The notes beneath the pieces are model-generated. The model saw only the letters and a list, made by a program, of their open reading frames with translations, did not search any database and had not been told where the DNA came from. DNA of 64,000 nt from Taiwanofungus camphoratus (lineage: Eukaryota > Basidiomycota > Agaricomycetes > Polyporales > Taiwanofungaceae), in the NCBI GenBank assembly GCA_003999685.1, contig CP021230.1, positions 1,612,001 to 1,676,000 of the forward strand, written 5' to 3'. A program made the position numbers and the translations under genes. Below are positions 12,444 through 24,290 of this stretch, one piece after another; position 1 is the stretch's first letter, and each line of letters begins with the position of its first letter.

Positions 12444-14561
12444 TCAATCCTTCTTTGAAGCCGGCTCTTCAGCAAGCACTGTGATCTTGTACTCAAGACT
12501 GTCCCATATTCCCCCTAGTGGTTTTACCTCCACCGTACTATTTATTATATTGCCTCGCTTTCTGACGATCTTGTGCCCATGCTCATCAACACCACATGCA
12601 GGATCTTGCTCCATGAAGGCCAGGTTGAGCGGAGTGTCTGACAGAAAGACCTTAATATAGCTTGTGTCTCGTTCTTCGCCTGGACTGAGGAAAAATCGGA
12701 TGTCCGTCCTATGCTCAGGACTTGCACCAATCTGGAGAGTTTGGCTAGGCAGGAGGGTTGCACTGTCGGGCTCGAATGGGGAGTACCACAGCTCGATCGC
12801 ATAGGAGGAAGGATCAAAATACATGAGGTACGCATAGAGAGGGATCGACGTTGTGTTGCGCAGGACGAAGGCATAGCCGTCTAAAGGATTGCAAGTAATG
12901 GCCGCCTCGTTATTTTTGAATAACACTTGCTGCTTGAGGCTTCGTGCTTCTCCGAGCTCTAGATCGTCGTCCAAGAAATCAAAGGTCGAGTTTCGGTCAA
13001 GAAGATGAAGTTCAAGCTGCACTCGTCCAGCGAGGGGATGCAGTGCGTTGGTTTGTGATAGATAGAAATTGAATCTAGCTATGGAACTCAATATTCCAGG
13101 AAAATAGTCCTCCATGTCCGAGGAACCTACTCGAGGAGATTGAGTGGCAAGATCTCGCAGGTATACGTCACGACGCCGAAAAACGATTTCATCACGATCC
13201 ACCTCGAACACAAGATCTGCATCTCTGTCATCCTCGACTCGTTCGAAATAGCGTGCAGCCTTAGAGAGAGTGGAATCCAATCGTTCCTGGAGAGCCTTAA
13301 GGATGTTCTGGGAGTTTCCAGATCCTGGTGTTCTGTCCATGATGGCAAACTTCAAAGGATGATTCCATTGGGATACGAGTGCGAATGCACGCTTATTTGA
13401 GAACCGAACGCCATCAGCCAACTCTGCATAACAGTAGGAGGTAAAAACCTCTTTCGCTACAACCAAACCCAGTGTGGTTTTGGAAATCCCAGAAGCCATA
13501 TCAGTTTGATAAAGCTCGAACGAAGTGTTGATTTGAACACCATGTAAGACCCCTGCCTCAATTCGACAATGATTCGGAGGTACATTATCTCCCGTAAGAA
13601 CCACCGGGAAATCTTGTTGGTTGAACAAAGCCTCCCGAAAGACTATACGATCACGGGTGATGCCTTCGCACTGAGGACTTTGACGTACGCCAGGCCACTC
13701 CGCTCGGAGACTGTCGAAGTCTCGTTTGACGTGCTTGAGTATCTCTGCATACGACCGCGGATAGATATCCGTCCTTCGAAGAGCCTTCAGCCAATAGGTG
13801 GTAAATAAGCCCCCTTGATCACTACCAAGCGCAACCTGTCGCTGACCACATGCCGCCATCAGAATATGCGACTTGCTGCGCCGCTCTGTGAATGCGCCTC
13901 TGACGTACGATTGTTCTGTCTCTCCTCCGGCATCAAAATCGGTCGCCCTAGCACCCCACAAGTCCAAATCAACCTGTGCGTCAAGTGGGGCGAGGCTACT
14001 GCAATCAATGCCACGTACAGAGAAATGATCGCGAAAAGTAGCTTGATTTCGACGAGTCCCATGCCCGCTGTAACAGCAGTCCAGAACAACTGTAATATTA
14101 TCCCCGTGCACTTTGGCTACTTTCTCCAGCAACGCCCCCATGGTGCGGTCCGGGATACTACATACGAGCTTTCCCGGCTGGTCAGCCGGCATCGACTCGT
14201 CATACGGCACGATCACCTCAAGCATGCCTCGCTCATCATCATCTGCATCGGCTCTATCTATGATAGGCCAGCCTTCTGGGGCTTTGCAAAGACTGCCATG
14301 GCCAGAGTAGTGAAACATGATGGCATCGCCGTATTGTATGTCATCGTTGTCGATGAGATGTTCTTTGAAGCTTGAGAGAATATGCGCTCTAGTTGCTTGA
14401 CTATCAATGAGAGCGCGGACATGGCTGGAGGGGACACCCAAGTCCTGTGTCAGGTAGTCTTTGACGTTCTCGGCGTCCTTTTTTGCGCCATGAACATTTG
14501 GCCAGTCATCATGAGCTCCATATTGTTCGATTCCAACGATGAGCGCCCAAATTTGAACCAT
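12444..14561 (-). CDS. Caspase-domain (metacaspase-like, clan CD C14) protein
   Basis: A single-exon 705-aa protein. Residues 1 to about 310 form a caspase p20-like hydrolase fold. It starts directly with ALIVGIEQY, so there is no prodomain. It has the catalytic His in FHYSGHGS (His88) and the catalytic Cys in LDCCYSGHG (Cys163). An acidic basic-residue pocket typical of metacaspases is plausible but not proven. The remaining ~390 residues form a beta-rich C-terminal region (NTTSIPLYAYLMYFDPSSY, ELWYSPFE) found in other large basidiomycete caspase-like proteins; its function is unknown. Such genes are often multicopy in Agaricomycetes and are discussed in cell-death or self-recognition roles. 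That role is inference here. A broken CHAT-domain gene, which belongs to the same peptidase clan, lies 7 kb away. Confidence 0.92.
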   Translation of the reverse strand: MVQIWALIVGIEQYGAHDDWPNVHGAKKDAENVKDYLTQDLGVPSSHVRALIDSQATRAHILSSFKEHLIDNDDIQYGDAIMFHYSGHGSLCKAPEGWPIIDRADADDDERGMLEVIVPYDESMPADQPGKLVCSIPDRTMGALLEKVAKVHGDNITVVLDCCYSGHGTRRNQATFRDHFSVRGIDCSSLAPLDAQVDLDLWGARATDFDAGGETEQSYVRGAFTERRSKSHILMAACGQRQVALGSDQGGLFTTYWLKALRRTDIYPRSYAEILKHVKRDFDSLRAEWPGVRQSPQCEGITRDRIVFREALFNQQDFPVVLTGDNVPPNHCRIEAGVLHGVQINTSFELYQTDMASGISKTTLGLVVAKEVFTSYCYAELADGVRFSNKRAFALVSQWNHPLKFAIMDRTPGSGNSQNILKALQERLDSTLSKAARYFERVEDDRDADLVFEVDRDEIVFRRRDVYLRDLATQSPRVGSSDMEDYFPGILSSIARFNFYLSQTNALHPLAGRVQLELHLLDRNSTFDFLDDDLELGEARSLKQQVLFKNNEAAITCNPLDGYAFVLRNTTSIPLYAYLMYFDPSSYAIELWYSPFEPDSATLLPSQTLQIGASPEHRTDIRFFLSPGEERDTSYIKVFLSDTPLNLAFMEQDPACGVDEHGHKIVRKRGNIINSTVEVKPLGGIWDSLEYKITVLAEEPASKKD

Positions 14562-15650
14562 GATTAACTGCCTCTCCTAGTTCCGCCCGAAATTAATGAG
14601 AGGGATTTCATAACACCGAGGAGGACGTACTTGTAGCCTTTGCGGGTGGATGAGGGTGTCGGAACCGCAAACTGCGCCAGTTGCGTGACACATGGATCCG
14701 CCGCTTTCAGCACCACGAGCGCTCCGCTCCGAAGATCAAGTCCTAACCCAAAAATGTTTGTGAAAAACTCTTCACGCGCGAGGTCGTACACATCGCTAAT
14801 CTACTGATCCACCTCGAAGAAATGCATTTCAAGTGCGGCGGCTCAGCCAGACGCAGTAACCGTCGACACTGAAACAGCAGACCTTTGTGCCACGAAAGAC
14901 CAAGTTGGAAGTTAAGTATTGAAGATTGCATGACCGTCATCGGGCACATATACTATTCCATCCATGGCTCAAGTGAACAAGTGAGGAATACTTGTAAGAT
15001 GCCAATGCAACGGAAGACGGTCGGTGTCTCGGAGTCCAAACGCGATCACGAGAACGCAGCGATCATGTGCATTGTGCACGAGTCGCGTCTCAAGCTCGTT
15101 TGCATCGATCGTGCGGCCGACCGATATTTTGAGTGAACGCTCGGATTCGCATTTTCAGTTCAGTCTATGTATTTGCTCGCTCTCACCTATAGCTAGAACT
15201 TGGGTTTGTCACGGGACTAGACGTACGTAATTTCAACCAAGGCTACTATCCCCTAAGACAAAGACATGACGGAAATGTAAATAGGTAGTGACGATTGCCG
15301 GCCAAAGGAATGAGAAAAGCCTTTGAAGAAGGACGGAATCGTCTGAAAGGAAGGGATCAGAACAGAGGAAAGGGAGCTTTGATGCGACTAGTACGGATAT
15401 TGTCGATAGGGGCACAAAGCTAAGTAAAATGAGTGTGTCGGACGCTCAAACACCACGTCTTTGGCTCGCCGTGCTTTGTACGATGGACGCAACAAAGGAA
15501 ACGACCAGGAGTACGGGTGCAACCGAGCTCCGTCACTTCCCGTATTTAAAGCACTGCGGCATCAGCGAATACGCGCACCTTGCATTTGTTCCCCTACCTT
15601 CACCGAACGCCACTTTACTTTGCATCCTGCGAGAAGTTGAACTAATACCC
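14562..15650. other. Intergenic with possible exon relic
   Basis: Upstream of the caspase gene. At about 14627-14800 on the minus strand is an open stretch (SDVYDLAREEFFTNIFGLGL ... STRKGYK) bounded by a plausible acceptor and a GTACGT donor. No neighbouring exon could be joined to it. I do not recognise the family; it is probably a relic. Confidence 0.3.
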
Positions 15651-16700
15651 ATGGCTTACCAGCCTTTCCTCAAAACCACCCACTCTACTCTATCCATCGG
15701 TAGTCTCACGCTCCCTATCCTCATGCCGAAGCCCACCCTTCCGCCTGCCTGCTTTCAAGCAATAGCCCAAGGCGAATGGCGCTGTCCGGCGGACCTGAGC
15801 ACACACACCGAAATGGCACCAGGGAATCCCCAAATGGTCAGTTTGATGGTCTACAAGGCCCCATTCAGTAGCGTGTACTCACAGAAACGTAGACTCAGGA
15901 TTTCTACCTGGACACCATACTCAATCCTCTGTGGATTGACACATCGAGAGTGGGACTGCGGCACCGAGGGCCAAGGTGGAAAGCGGTATGCATGTGCCGA
16001 ACTCCAGTGCTACCCAAAGAAGCTAGAGTCATGGCAAATGGGAGGCTGCAGAGAAGCCATGTGCCAAGGTCAGAATTGGTCCCTCGGATGTGCATCAAAC
16101 AAGTGCTCACCTTGGTGGCCGATGCAGTCCTCATATTGAACCTTTCCAAGGTTGCTTGGTTTAGGAGAAGTGAGAGATGGTGGATAAACATTGGCCCAGG
16201 TGGGGTTCACTTCCAAGGTTGCTTGCGGCTTCCTCCTCACCATCCAAGAATGTCTCGCCAACGACATGGCAACCATCTACTTGGGCAGACAGCATACAAA
16301 GGGCCCCCGGCAAGCACTGCCCCAAATGCACCATGCATCTGCCTAAAACCAAGAGGAAAGACTGTCCCTTTTGCAGAATGCACCGCCAAAGTCTATCCTT
16401 CAAAATCAGTGGTGCGCCTGCACCAGTGCAGCTGGACAACCTGGCGCAGCACATGATCGAAATACACTATTGCAAGCGTCGGGAGATGTATGCCCCAACT
16501 GTAACATGAGCTGGCTCCATCATACAGAAGCAGCCATTCGGGGCCAAACAAGGTTCTGGGAGGCAAGAAAGTCAAGACAGAGCAAGACCCAGGGAACTCA
16601 AAGAAGAAAGAAAGGATCAGGTGTCATTACGACAACTGCAAATCTACAGCCGGAGAGCCATCCTCACTCTAGTGGATGCACTTGCACTTTAAACAGCAAG
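15651..16700 (+). pseudogene. Unresolved gene or gene relic with Cys-rich segment
   Basis: Coding-like sequence that I could not assemble into one frame. A first segment starts with an ATG at 15651 (MAYQPFLKTTHSTL) and reaches a possible donor near 15837. A second segment from about 15894 reads LNPLWIDTSRVGLRHRGPRW and then VCMCRTPVLPKEARV. A third, in another frame near 16310-16400, holds two Cys pairs (HCPKCTMHLPKTKRKDCPFC) like a zinc ribbon. The word CCAAGGTTGCTT occurs twice at about 16147 and 16216, suggesting a small local duplication. I do not recognise the family. It may be a live gene with unusual introns or a decayed one. Confidence 0.3.
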
Positions 16701-18482
16701 CCGATCCAGTAGCAAGGGCGTTAGTTGAGGAGTTGGCATGGTGTACATCTCATTGTAAAATCGATCTCCACTGCAGATGTGCTTTCTTTTGTTGAAGTGA
16801 ACTCCATAAGGAATATGAAATTTGTTTCAACAAAAGAAAGTGCATCAACAGCACAGTACCAAAGTAAAAATAGTTACCTAGGATGCGTCGAAAATGCCTG
16901 TCGATAGACAGCTGAGCGTGAACGTGCCTGCCCCTCAAAATACAACAAATGAACTTGCACTGGACCCCATATAGGAGATCAACGGAACGTGCGGAAACGC
17001 GTCCACATGGTATAAGTGCACTCGTTCAGGCGCTCACCTCAGACTCTGCATTGGTCCTCTCGGCATATCAACGTGTGAAAAGTATCTGAGAGGTGAGTTG
17101 AACCTTCGCAAGGTGTACTGCCAGACAACCCACGCTACATGTGAAGTAGTGCTAGGAACGGAGCATCGTTGTAATCGCGGCAATGCTCACCAGCTTTGCG
17201 TGATCGTGATGAAAGGTCTGGCCTTCATGCTTTATATTGTAGACCCGTGTGGCCCATGCTTTCGTTACCTTGCGCTCGTGTCGTAGAAGAGTGGGGCCAG
17301 GTGAAGGAAATCGGTGGTTGCCAATGACAGCCATGGTGGGACTGATCATGACACCTGTTTTTTTTTTTCGTGCTGTCATTGGATATGAAAGCCACCTGTA
17401 TGAAGTCAGCACGCGAACTGAAGCATATCGTTGTAGCTATGGCATACGGGCAGACTTACCTAGCCAAAGTTCAACCTTGGGAGAGCTATGACAGCGTACG
17501 AGCAATTTGGGCGCTGCGACAGCCTGAGGCTGTGGGACGGTTTCACGTGCCAAGGATAGGAGACGGGCCAGCACAATCGGGACATCGCCGACTCATTCGC
17601 GATCACTCTCAAACTATGCAGATTGACCTTCTCTCTCCTTGCTGGCCAGCATCCGCTCGCCGGAAGCTGATCCTCGAAGTCTCTCGGACTCGTGTCTAGC
17701 CGCACAGGAATGGTCATTGGCCAAGGGTGTGGTCATCCGCCTTCTGGTATCGTCGGACTCGCTTCATGTATGACAAGAGCCGCTTTATACGTCTCACATG
17801 AATACTGCAATAGGGGTCAGGCTCAATTCTACCCAGAGTAGTGGGGATGTAGGAAAATTCTGGGGCTGTAGTCGATCGCATTGCTTACCCTGTGGATGAC
17901 TTGTCTTCCTTGCGGCGCTGGAGAGCATGCCAAATACCTGAGAATCTCATTCTGCTTACGCCTGCCTGGCTCTTGCTTCCTCCAACGTCGACAGCAAGTT
18001 TTAGCTGAAATTTACACGGGCTATCAGCCTTTGGTCTGGTACAGTCTCTTTTTTTGCATCGTTTTCCATACTTACATCGCCCTAAGACGCTTTTGGGTCC
18101 TTGTTCGCTGGCCACTCTCACTACGCGTGTAACACCTCTGCCGAGTTCGGTAATCACGCTTTGACCACTTTCGCGAGTCGAATAACCATATTCGGACTGT
18201 GTCTCGTCCGTGGCTAGCTATTCAACATTGTTGGGTGCGAGCCGACCGTTGTTTCTCGAACCACGCCAGCCTCTTCCTTTCTCCTGGTCAAAACTCGAAC
18301 GCAGTCTCACATTGCGACGCCTGCACACTGGTCATCTATCTTTTGATCCTGATTTCTCAGGAATTTGAAAGCTCTTGCGAACACCTCTGCTATACACACC
18401 GAGATCTCACGCTTCTCTTACTGTTTTGGTGACTTTGGAAGCCGTCTTCCAATATTGCTCTTCTACAGCTCACTCTAACAGT
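16701..18482. other. Intergenic; upstream region of the RhoGAP gene
   Basis: About 1.8 kb with no convincing gene. The last few hundred bases before 18483 are pyrimidine-rich, as is common for fungal promoters and leaders. A T11 run lies near 17360. Confidence 0.5.
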
Positions 18483-21400
18483 ATGCCGCTGTTTGCTCGA
18501 CAATCCAAAGATCCGTCGTTGCGGGGAGTTGCCTCCGAGCCTCGCGGTCAACACCTTGGTTCTTCGTCTTACGAGGCTAGGATTCCCCAAAAGAAGCGAC
18601 AAGACGACAACTCTCAAAAGGGCCTCATCCCTGACCGCCATTCACCACGTATCGCAAAGACACATTTCCGTCAGCCAGATGCTGACAGTTACTTCTATCC
18701 GAGTCCTCACCATAATGAAGACGTACTCTCGCATACAGGCTCCTTGTCGCGGGGCATAGCCCCTTTGCCTCACGACCGCGAACAGGAGCCAAAACGCCAT
18801 TCTACCCCCACTGTCTCGACGACACCCCACTACCCACGGGAGCGCTACTCCTCCCTCCCTGAGGCGCAGCTCTCCGGGTCGCAGCGTCTGCCGGCACACT
18901 ACGCCGACCCCAACTTCGACGTCTCCAACGCTTCCGCTAGCATCCCGCGCTCGCCGCTCGAGCACCCCAAAATTCGCGCGATCCGCGCGATCGACATCGA
19001 GCCCGATCGGCTGGCTAGAGCCTGCGGACAGGGGCTGATCGACTTCACTTTTGGGAACCGTCCGCGCTCGAGCTCGTGTGCGACCCCCCGCGACGCTGAT
19101 TCGTCCAGCCCGGAATGGGAGGATACAGACAGGGCCGGCAGGGACCACAGCCAGCACCGACGCGCCAAGTCTCTGCATGTTTCGCGTAACAATTCGCCGC
19201 TGAATCCGAGAGCGCTTGATGTCGTGCAGTCTGAAGACGCAGGTGCGGACCAGCGGCGGCTGGTGCACGAGCCAGACGCTCCACTCCCACCATATTTCCA
19301 GATGCCAGAGCCTCGTGATGTGCTCAGGTCGCTCAACCGCCTTCTGAAAACGCAGAAGCTACGCCTGGAAGACTATTTCGAAGTTGATGAGCTTCTTGAG
19401 GCGAAAGAAAAGGAAGCAAATGAATGGCGTGCAGTTCTAGAGAGGCTGGACGCCAGGGACAGCGACAAAAGCGATGAAGAAAAGGAGCGTAGGGATCAGT
19501 TCCGTGAGTCATCGTTTTACCTCCAACTGTCGAAAGTGAATTTGCTATTGACCCGGTGCTCCTGCTATACAGGCTTGTTTGGCGCACCACTTAGAGAGGT
19601 GGCGGTGTACGGGTCGACGGCTGCGGTCTTGGGCAATTACCGGCACTATCTACCAAACGTTGTGTATGCGTGTGTCGAGGAGCTCTATCGTACGGGTCAG
19701 CTGCTTCACTTTGCATCACTGCTACTGCATCCTTTCTCATTGCCTTTCTCGCTCTTTAGGTATCTATCAGCACGGCTTATTCCGCGCCCTTCCGCACCGA
19801 CCCCGTCTCGTCGAACTTGTCTCCCGCTTTGACCAGCTGGCACGTTCCCAGTCAGTATCGCCTTCCGCCTCTGCGCTGCCATCTCTCCGCAAGGCATCCA
19901 TGCCAGACGTCTGCGCCCTCCTTTCGTCGTACCTTAATGCTTTACCAGCGCCACTTCTGGATCGCACCTTCCACAACGCCATGTGGAGCTGGTGCGTCCG
20001 GCCCTCCGTTACGCGTGATGAGGAAAAGCGCGTCAAAGACCTCACGAGCGAATTGGATGACGACGACCGCCCGAATCCGCCCTCCCGGATCTGGCGCCGA
20101 CGCTCGCATTCTGAGCCAAGAGTGAGGTCTCCTCCATTGCCCGAGGTTTCTAAGACGCCCGAGGAGCTCCGTAAGGAAGAGGTTGAGAGAGAGCGGCCCC
20201 AGATCACCATCGCGCAGCATCTGCTGCAGCTCCTCCCTCCGGAAAATTACTCACTGCTCATGTATCTGTGTGCGTTCTTCACTCAAATCCCGCTCTGCCC
20301 CGAGAACGGGATACAGTTCGAGGATATCGCGCGCATTTTTGGGCATAGTCTATTGGGCGGCCCGAGCAAGAATGCCGCGAGAGTGCTCACGGTGTGGCTA
20401 CTCAACCGGTGGGGGCGGATCGCCGAAGGCTTGTCGAATGGAAATGGCGAGAAGGAGCAGACCAGAGTCCGAGGCGATTCGCACCTGCAAAAGCGTGGAG
20501 ATTTGGAGAAGTTTCGCCAGCTATCGTTGCCTGTGGACCCTTTGGACCGTCGCCCCATTGCGCATGAAGAAGATAGTCATGAGCATGATGTGCCCAGCCA
20601 ACTGGCGGGCACCGGGCATGTGCAAATGCGATTCGACAAGCCTGTATCGTCTGGTCGGCCTTACTCGGCGTCCGTCTCACCGCAGGAGTCCTCCAGCACG
20701 TATGTTTCGACAACGAGCAGCGAATCCGGTGACACAGGGTCCAGCCTCTTATCCCGGATTAATCCTCCTGACGAAAGCTATGAGCATAACAATAAGTACC
20801 GGAGAACGTTCAAGACCATGGATGGTGCGCTTCCCATTGTGGAAGAATATAAAGACATTCGACAATCACCACATCGCATGGAGCGTCAAATGACCGAAGG
20901 CATGGTTTCGTATCCTCGTAAGTAATTGATATGTGTCAAGCTAAGTACATGATATATATCGACTGATCTACCATTGAAGATGAGCGGCATTTTTCGCCGG
21001 CCGACAACATCAATGAGATGCAGCGGAGAGTCTCGCAGAGCGATTCAGACAGCAACTACTCTACAGGTGAGGCGTCATTGTTTATGAACAGACACCGATC
21101 GATACCGACGCGTCTTTTTCGGATAGGTTCCGACGGTTTTTCGCCTCCTGAAAAAATAGGTTTGAATGATCCGGACGAGGCGCACTCTCCAGCGCCTGTG
21201 AAAGTTAGGAAGGGTCCCGCGCGTGCACCAATGATCGTACCGTCTACATCCACCGAATTTCAAGGTCTAGTACTGCCCTCTGATCTTGCCACTTCTAATC
21301 GCGAGCTCCACTCCGCCCGTCAACGCATCTCCGAGCTCGAACGCGAGCTGAAACGCGCACGTACCTTGCCTCGTTCTGGTACTCATCATGGGGTATTGCA

Positions 21401-21593
21401 AACTGATGATGCAAAAAGGGACCAAGAGGCTGCAGATCCCAAATATGTCGCAGAATGCGCGGAGGACGAGGACGGCGCTATGGTCGACATGAAGAAACGA
21501 TTGGAGGTGGTGTTGAGCGAGAGGGACCGGGCTCGTGGACTCGCGAGGGACTTCAAAAAGCTCATCGAAGGCGCTCTTGATGATATTGAATGA
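18483..21593 (+). CDS. RhoGAP-domain protein
   Basis: A predicted GTPase-activating protein for Rho/Cdc42-type GTPases, hence a regulator of polarity and the actin cytoskeleton. Four exons: 18483-19503, 19573-19695, 19760-20917 and 20980-21593 (2916 nt, 971 aa). The N-terminal ~330 residues are low-complexity and Ser/Pro/Arg-rich. The RhoGAP core starts at LFGAPLREVAVYGS and continues through VVYACVEELYRTG to QHGLFRALPHRPRLVELVSR. The Arg in GLFR aligns with the family's arginine finger. Further core elements are LLSSYLNALPAPLL, YSLLMYLCAFF and FEDIARIFGHSLLG. A polar, Ser-rich insertion of ~60 residues splits the core. The C-terminus has two short coiled-coil stretches (ATSNRELHSARQRISELERE; MKKRLEVVLSERDRARGLAR). 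The start ATG at 18483 was chosen because upstream in-frame codons lie in pyrimidine-rich leader sequence. Confidence 0.92.
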
Positions 21594-21839
21594 AAATTTT
21601 GTATACGGCTTTGTGATTTTGCTCTGGGGATGTACCTTGTTGTATTACTGGTTTTTAGAATTGCGATCGAGTCATTGAATTAAATAAGCACTGGTATCTG
21701 ACTTCAATCGGTGGACCAGCGACGTTAACAATGGTGAATTATGACGTGGAACTTTTGACTTTTGATTCAACTTTTGCAGGCCCAAGACATTCGTGTCTGA
21801 CGACCCCATAGAAGGAGCGTGGCACTACTAGAGTTTCAC

Positions 21840-22370
21840 CGTGTACCTATCCTCAGGTCGACCAAGTATTGGGCAACCTTCCCGATGCCACAATCCTTCA
21901 CTTGGCTTCTCATGCTCACCGAGATCTCGACGATCCCTTGAACAGTGGATTTTTTCCTCCGAGACAGGAAGCTGTCCGTGCAGGAGCTCATGCAGACAAA
22001 GACGCCAGATGCGCTGCTGGTTTTCCTCAGCGGTTGCGTGTCTGCCGCCGGCGACCAAGCTCAAGAGCAGCCCGACGAAACCGTGCATCTCGCGGCTGCG
22101 ACGCTCTTCACCGGATTCCGGAGCGTGGATAGGGACACTCTGGTAAAGCCCCTTTCAGTCTCGGGTCATGAACCGCTCGTTGGAAAGGTCTATGGATGGG
22201 CGATGCCGATGGTCCGGAAGTGGCCCAGCACGTATATCCCGAGCTGTTTAGGGGTAGCGATCTCGATCCGAACGCGGATTCCCTTCGCGCTCGACGCTGC
22301 TGTCCGCGAACTTGGGAGAAAGGGAGCTCACCCGGGTCGCTGGGCGACCTTCATACACATTGGTATCTAG
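21840..22370 (+). pseudogene. CHAT-domain protein relic (frameshifted, 5'-truncated)
   Basis: The C-terminal half of a CHAT (caspase HetF-associated with TPR) domain is readable only across several frames. The catalytic His region is ATILHLASHAHRDLDD and the catalytic Cys region is LLVFLSGCVSAAGD; LHLASH and FLSGC match the family. After them come HLAAATLFTGFRSV and DADGPEVAQHVYPELFRG, and the usual ending GRWATFIHIGI with a stop at 22368-22370. Frame breaks occur near 21950 (between LNSGF and FLRDRKL), near 22140-22200, and near 22280. No TPR repeats or upstream CHAT half remain. CHAT proteins are numerous in Agaricomycetes and are related to caspases. This copy cannot be translated as one protein. 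Confidence 0.75.
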
Positions 22371-23165
22371 TGGTGTTGTGGCAGGGAAAGGGAACAGACA
22401 CGTGTTTTTCTACTCAACGCAATGCGACACCTGTAGCGGTCACAATTAGTGTGTGGCGTATCTCGTTGAGTGTATTTGTAGTCTATTCGACCTTTTCCAT
22501 AAACCATATTATCAAGTGGTTCGATTCGTGACTTCCCTTGATGCTGTGCTTCTGTTGTGCACACACGTTGTCCAAGGATGGGACCAGAAAGTTGTAGTAC
22601 CGCCTGTTTGCGTACTGCGCAGGGCTGTGTCTGACATCCGAATGATCCAAGACGTCACCAGCTTCCCGGAACAATGGAAAAACTCGAAGCCCTCGCGAAG
22701 GCTATCGAAGTAACTAGCCGATGAGAATGAGAATGGAGACTTCTGGGCGGAAGCGGATGGCGGAACCAGATGACACGCAGACCCACACCAACGTCGGGGG
22801 ACATTCGAGCGCACAAATACATGCGACCGGCTGCTGTATAGCCTTCCGCGTGGGGATGGCAAATGTGATATAGCGCCACAGACTGTGTCAATCCCGCAGT
22901 CTCCACGAGGACTTTATCGACGAGAATAGCTGGCGGGGAGGATAGCTCCAACTTCGTACCACCCTGATCGTAGAGAATGGCCATCGCTGTACGCCGCATG
23001 TTCGTCAGTCCAGGCGGGAATAAGTGGGGAGCGTACGTGGGTTGGAGTCGCGCCCGAGAATATAAGGAGGGGAGGGGACGTCAGGACATCATCTCCCCCG
23101 CTCGTCCGCCTGCGCAGACCCAGAGCATCCTCGCCTTCGCGACACAACCCAATCACCCCGGCACG
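22371..23165. other. Intergenic, promoter of the small secreted protein
   Basis: About 800 bp without a gene; the right part holds the TATA element at 23061. Confidence 0.5.
23061..23066 (+). promoter_or_regulatory. TATA box of the small secreted protein gene
   Basis: TATAAG in the context GAGAATATAAGGAGG, about 100 bp before the ATG at 23166, a usual spacing for strongly expressed fungal secreted-protein genes. Confidence 0.5.
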
Positions 23166-23478
23166 ATGCTCGGCTTCAGCAAAGTGCTCTCGCTCGCCGC
23201 AGTCGCGCTTGCCGCCGCGCACGGCGCCTACGCCCAAGCTCGTACGTTGGTCCCGCGTTCTATTCCCCTTCTTCCCAGCGCGGTCCGGCGGCTGACCCGT
23301 GCTGTGCGTTGCAGCGAACGTCACGGTGACGTCCACGTACACTGATTGGGTCACGGCGTACTGGACGGTCACTGACGTTATCTGCGCCGCCCCCACTGCC
23401 ACCCCTTACTACACTTGGCCGCCCTACCCCCCGCCGCCTTTCGCGTCGGGCTGGCCTGGCCTGCCACGCGACGACTGA
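23166..23478 (+). CDS. Small secreted protein, Pro/Trp/Tyr-rich
   Basis: Two exons, 23166-23241 and 23315-23478 (240 nt, 79 aa), joined by a GT-AG intron after codon 25. The first ~23 residues (MLGFSKVLSLAAVALAAAHG) form a signal peptide with an AYA-Q cleavage site. The mature part is only ~55 residues. It has one N-glycosylation sequon (NVT), a Thr/Val-rich beta-like start, one Cys, and an aromatic/proline-rich end (TPYYTWPPYPPPPFASGW). A single Cys argues against a disulfide-stabilised effector. I do not recognise a family. A TATA box and the neighbouring secreted CFEM gene with the same orientation suggest an extracellular or cell-wall role. Confidence 0.75.
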
Positions 23479-24290
23479 GGGGAGAGACAATAGAGAAGAA
23501 AGATGAAGGACAATGCGTCGTTGCACAGACACAGAACGACCTGAGACTGTAATTGTATCTCGAGACAGAAATGCTCGTATGCCGCCATAACCTTGGCCCA
23601 AACCGTGCAGTTGAGATATCACACGAGTTGATCGTTGCCATGATCATTGCTGGAAGATAAGAAGCTGGCGGTGACGGCAGATGGGAAGAGGGTTCAGGAT
23701 GCATTTCATACGTCCGCAGCCGGGCGCGGTTCACGATGTCAGATGAAGAGCGTGCTTACTGGTGTGTTCGTGGTTGGTGCGATGACAAACTGCTGCGATG
23801 ACAGGCACGATGGTGGCTTCACACAGCCTGGGCGCAGTGATACAAAGTCCTGGAAGCCCATTTCGCCTCTGTATGTCCGCTGCACGCTGATCTTCTGCAG
23901 TTTACCTCAGCTGCCGCACAGCATCCAGAGTGTGTGACATCAGTGACTGTTCCCGGAGCGTTGATTGAACGTTTTGGATGCGTAGAGTCAAGGATATTGT
24001 TCGTCTGGGATGGAAAAGGTTCCCAGTTTGGTCCCAGATTCGACGGCGTGTAGTTTGTTTGACGGGAAAAGACCATTCAGCGCGTGACTGACGCGTGACG
24101 TTGAACGTACAGAATTGACGTGAAATTGAAGTGGACTAGCAGGTGATGAAATTGAAAGGTCTCGATCCAGCTGCTATACGTCCATGGGGCTCCTATATAA
24201 TCCCTCGACTTCTCCTCGGCCCACCTTCGTCTTTTTCTCCGTCCCCGTTTAACGTCCTCCAAGACCCATACGAACAGCGCACGAAAAGTC
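23479..24290. other. Intergenic, promoter of CFEM gene 1
   Basis: About 810 bp; no gene recognised. It contains the TATA element at 24194. Confidence 0.5.
24194..24200 (+). promoter_or_regulatory. TATA box of CFEM gene 1
   Basis: TATATAA about 91 bp before the ATG at 24291, followed by a C/T-rich leader. Confidence 0.55.

Noticed and set aside
19681-19830. Apparent loss of the RhoGAP arginine finger (GIYQ)
   Set aside because: The motif that aligns with GIFR is the following GLFR, which does have the Arg, so the catalytic finger looks intact.
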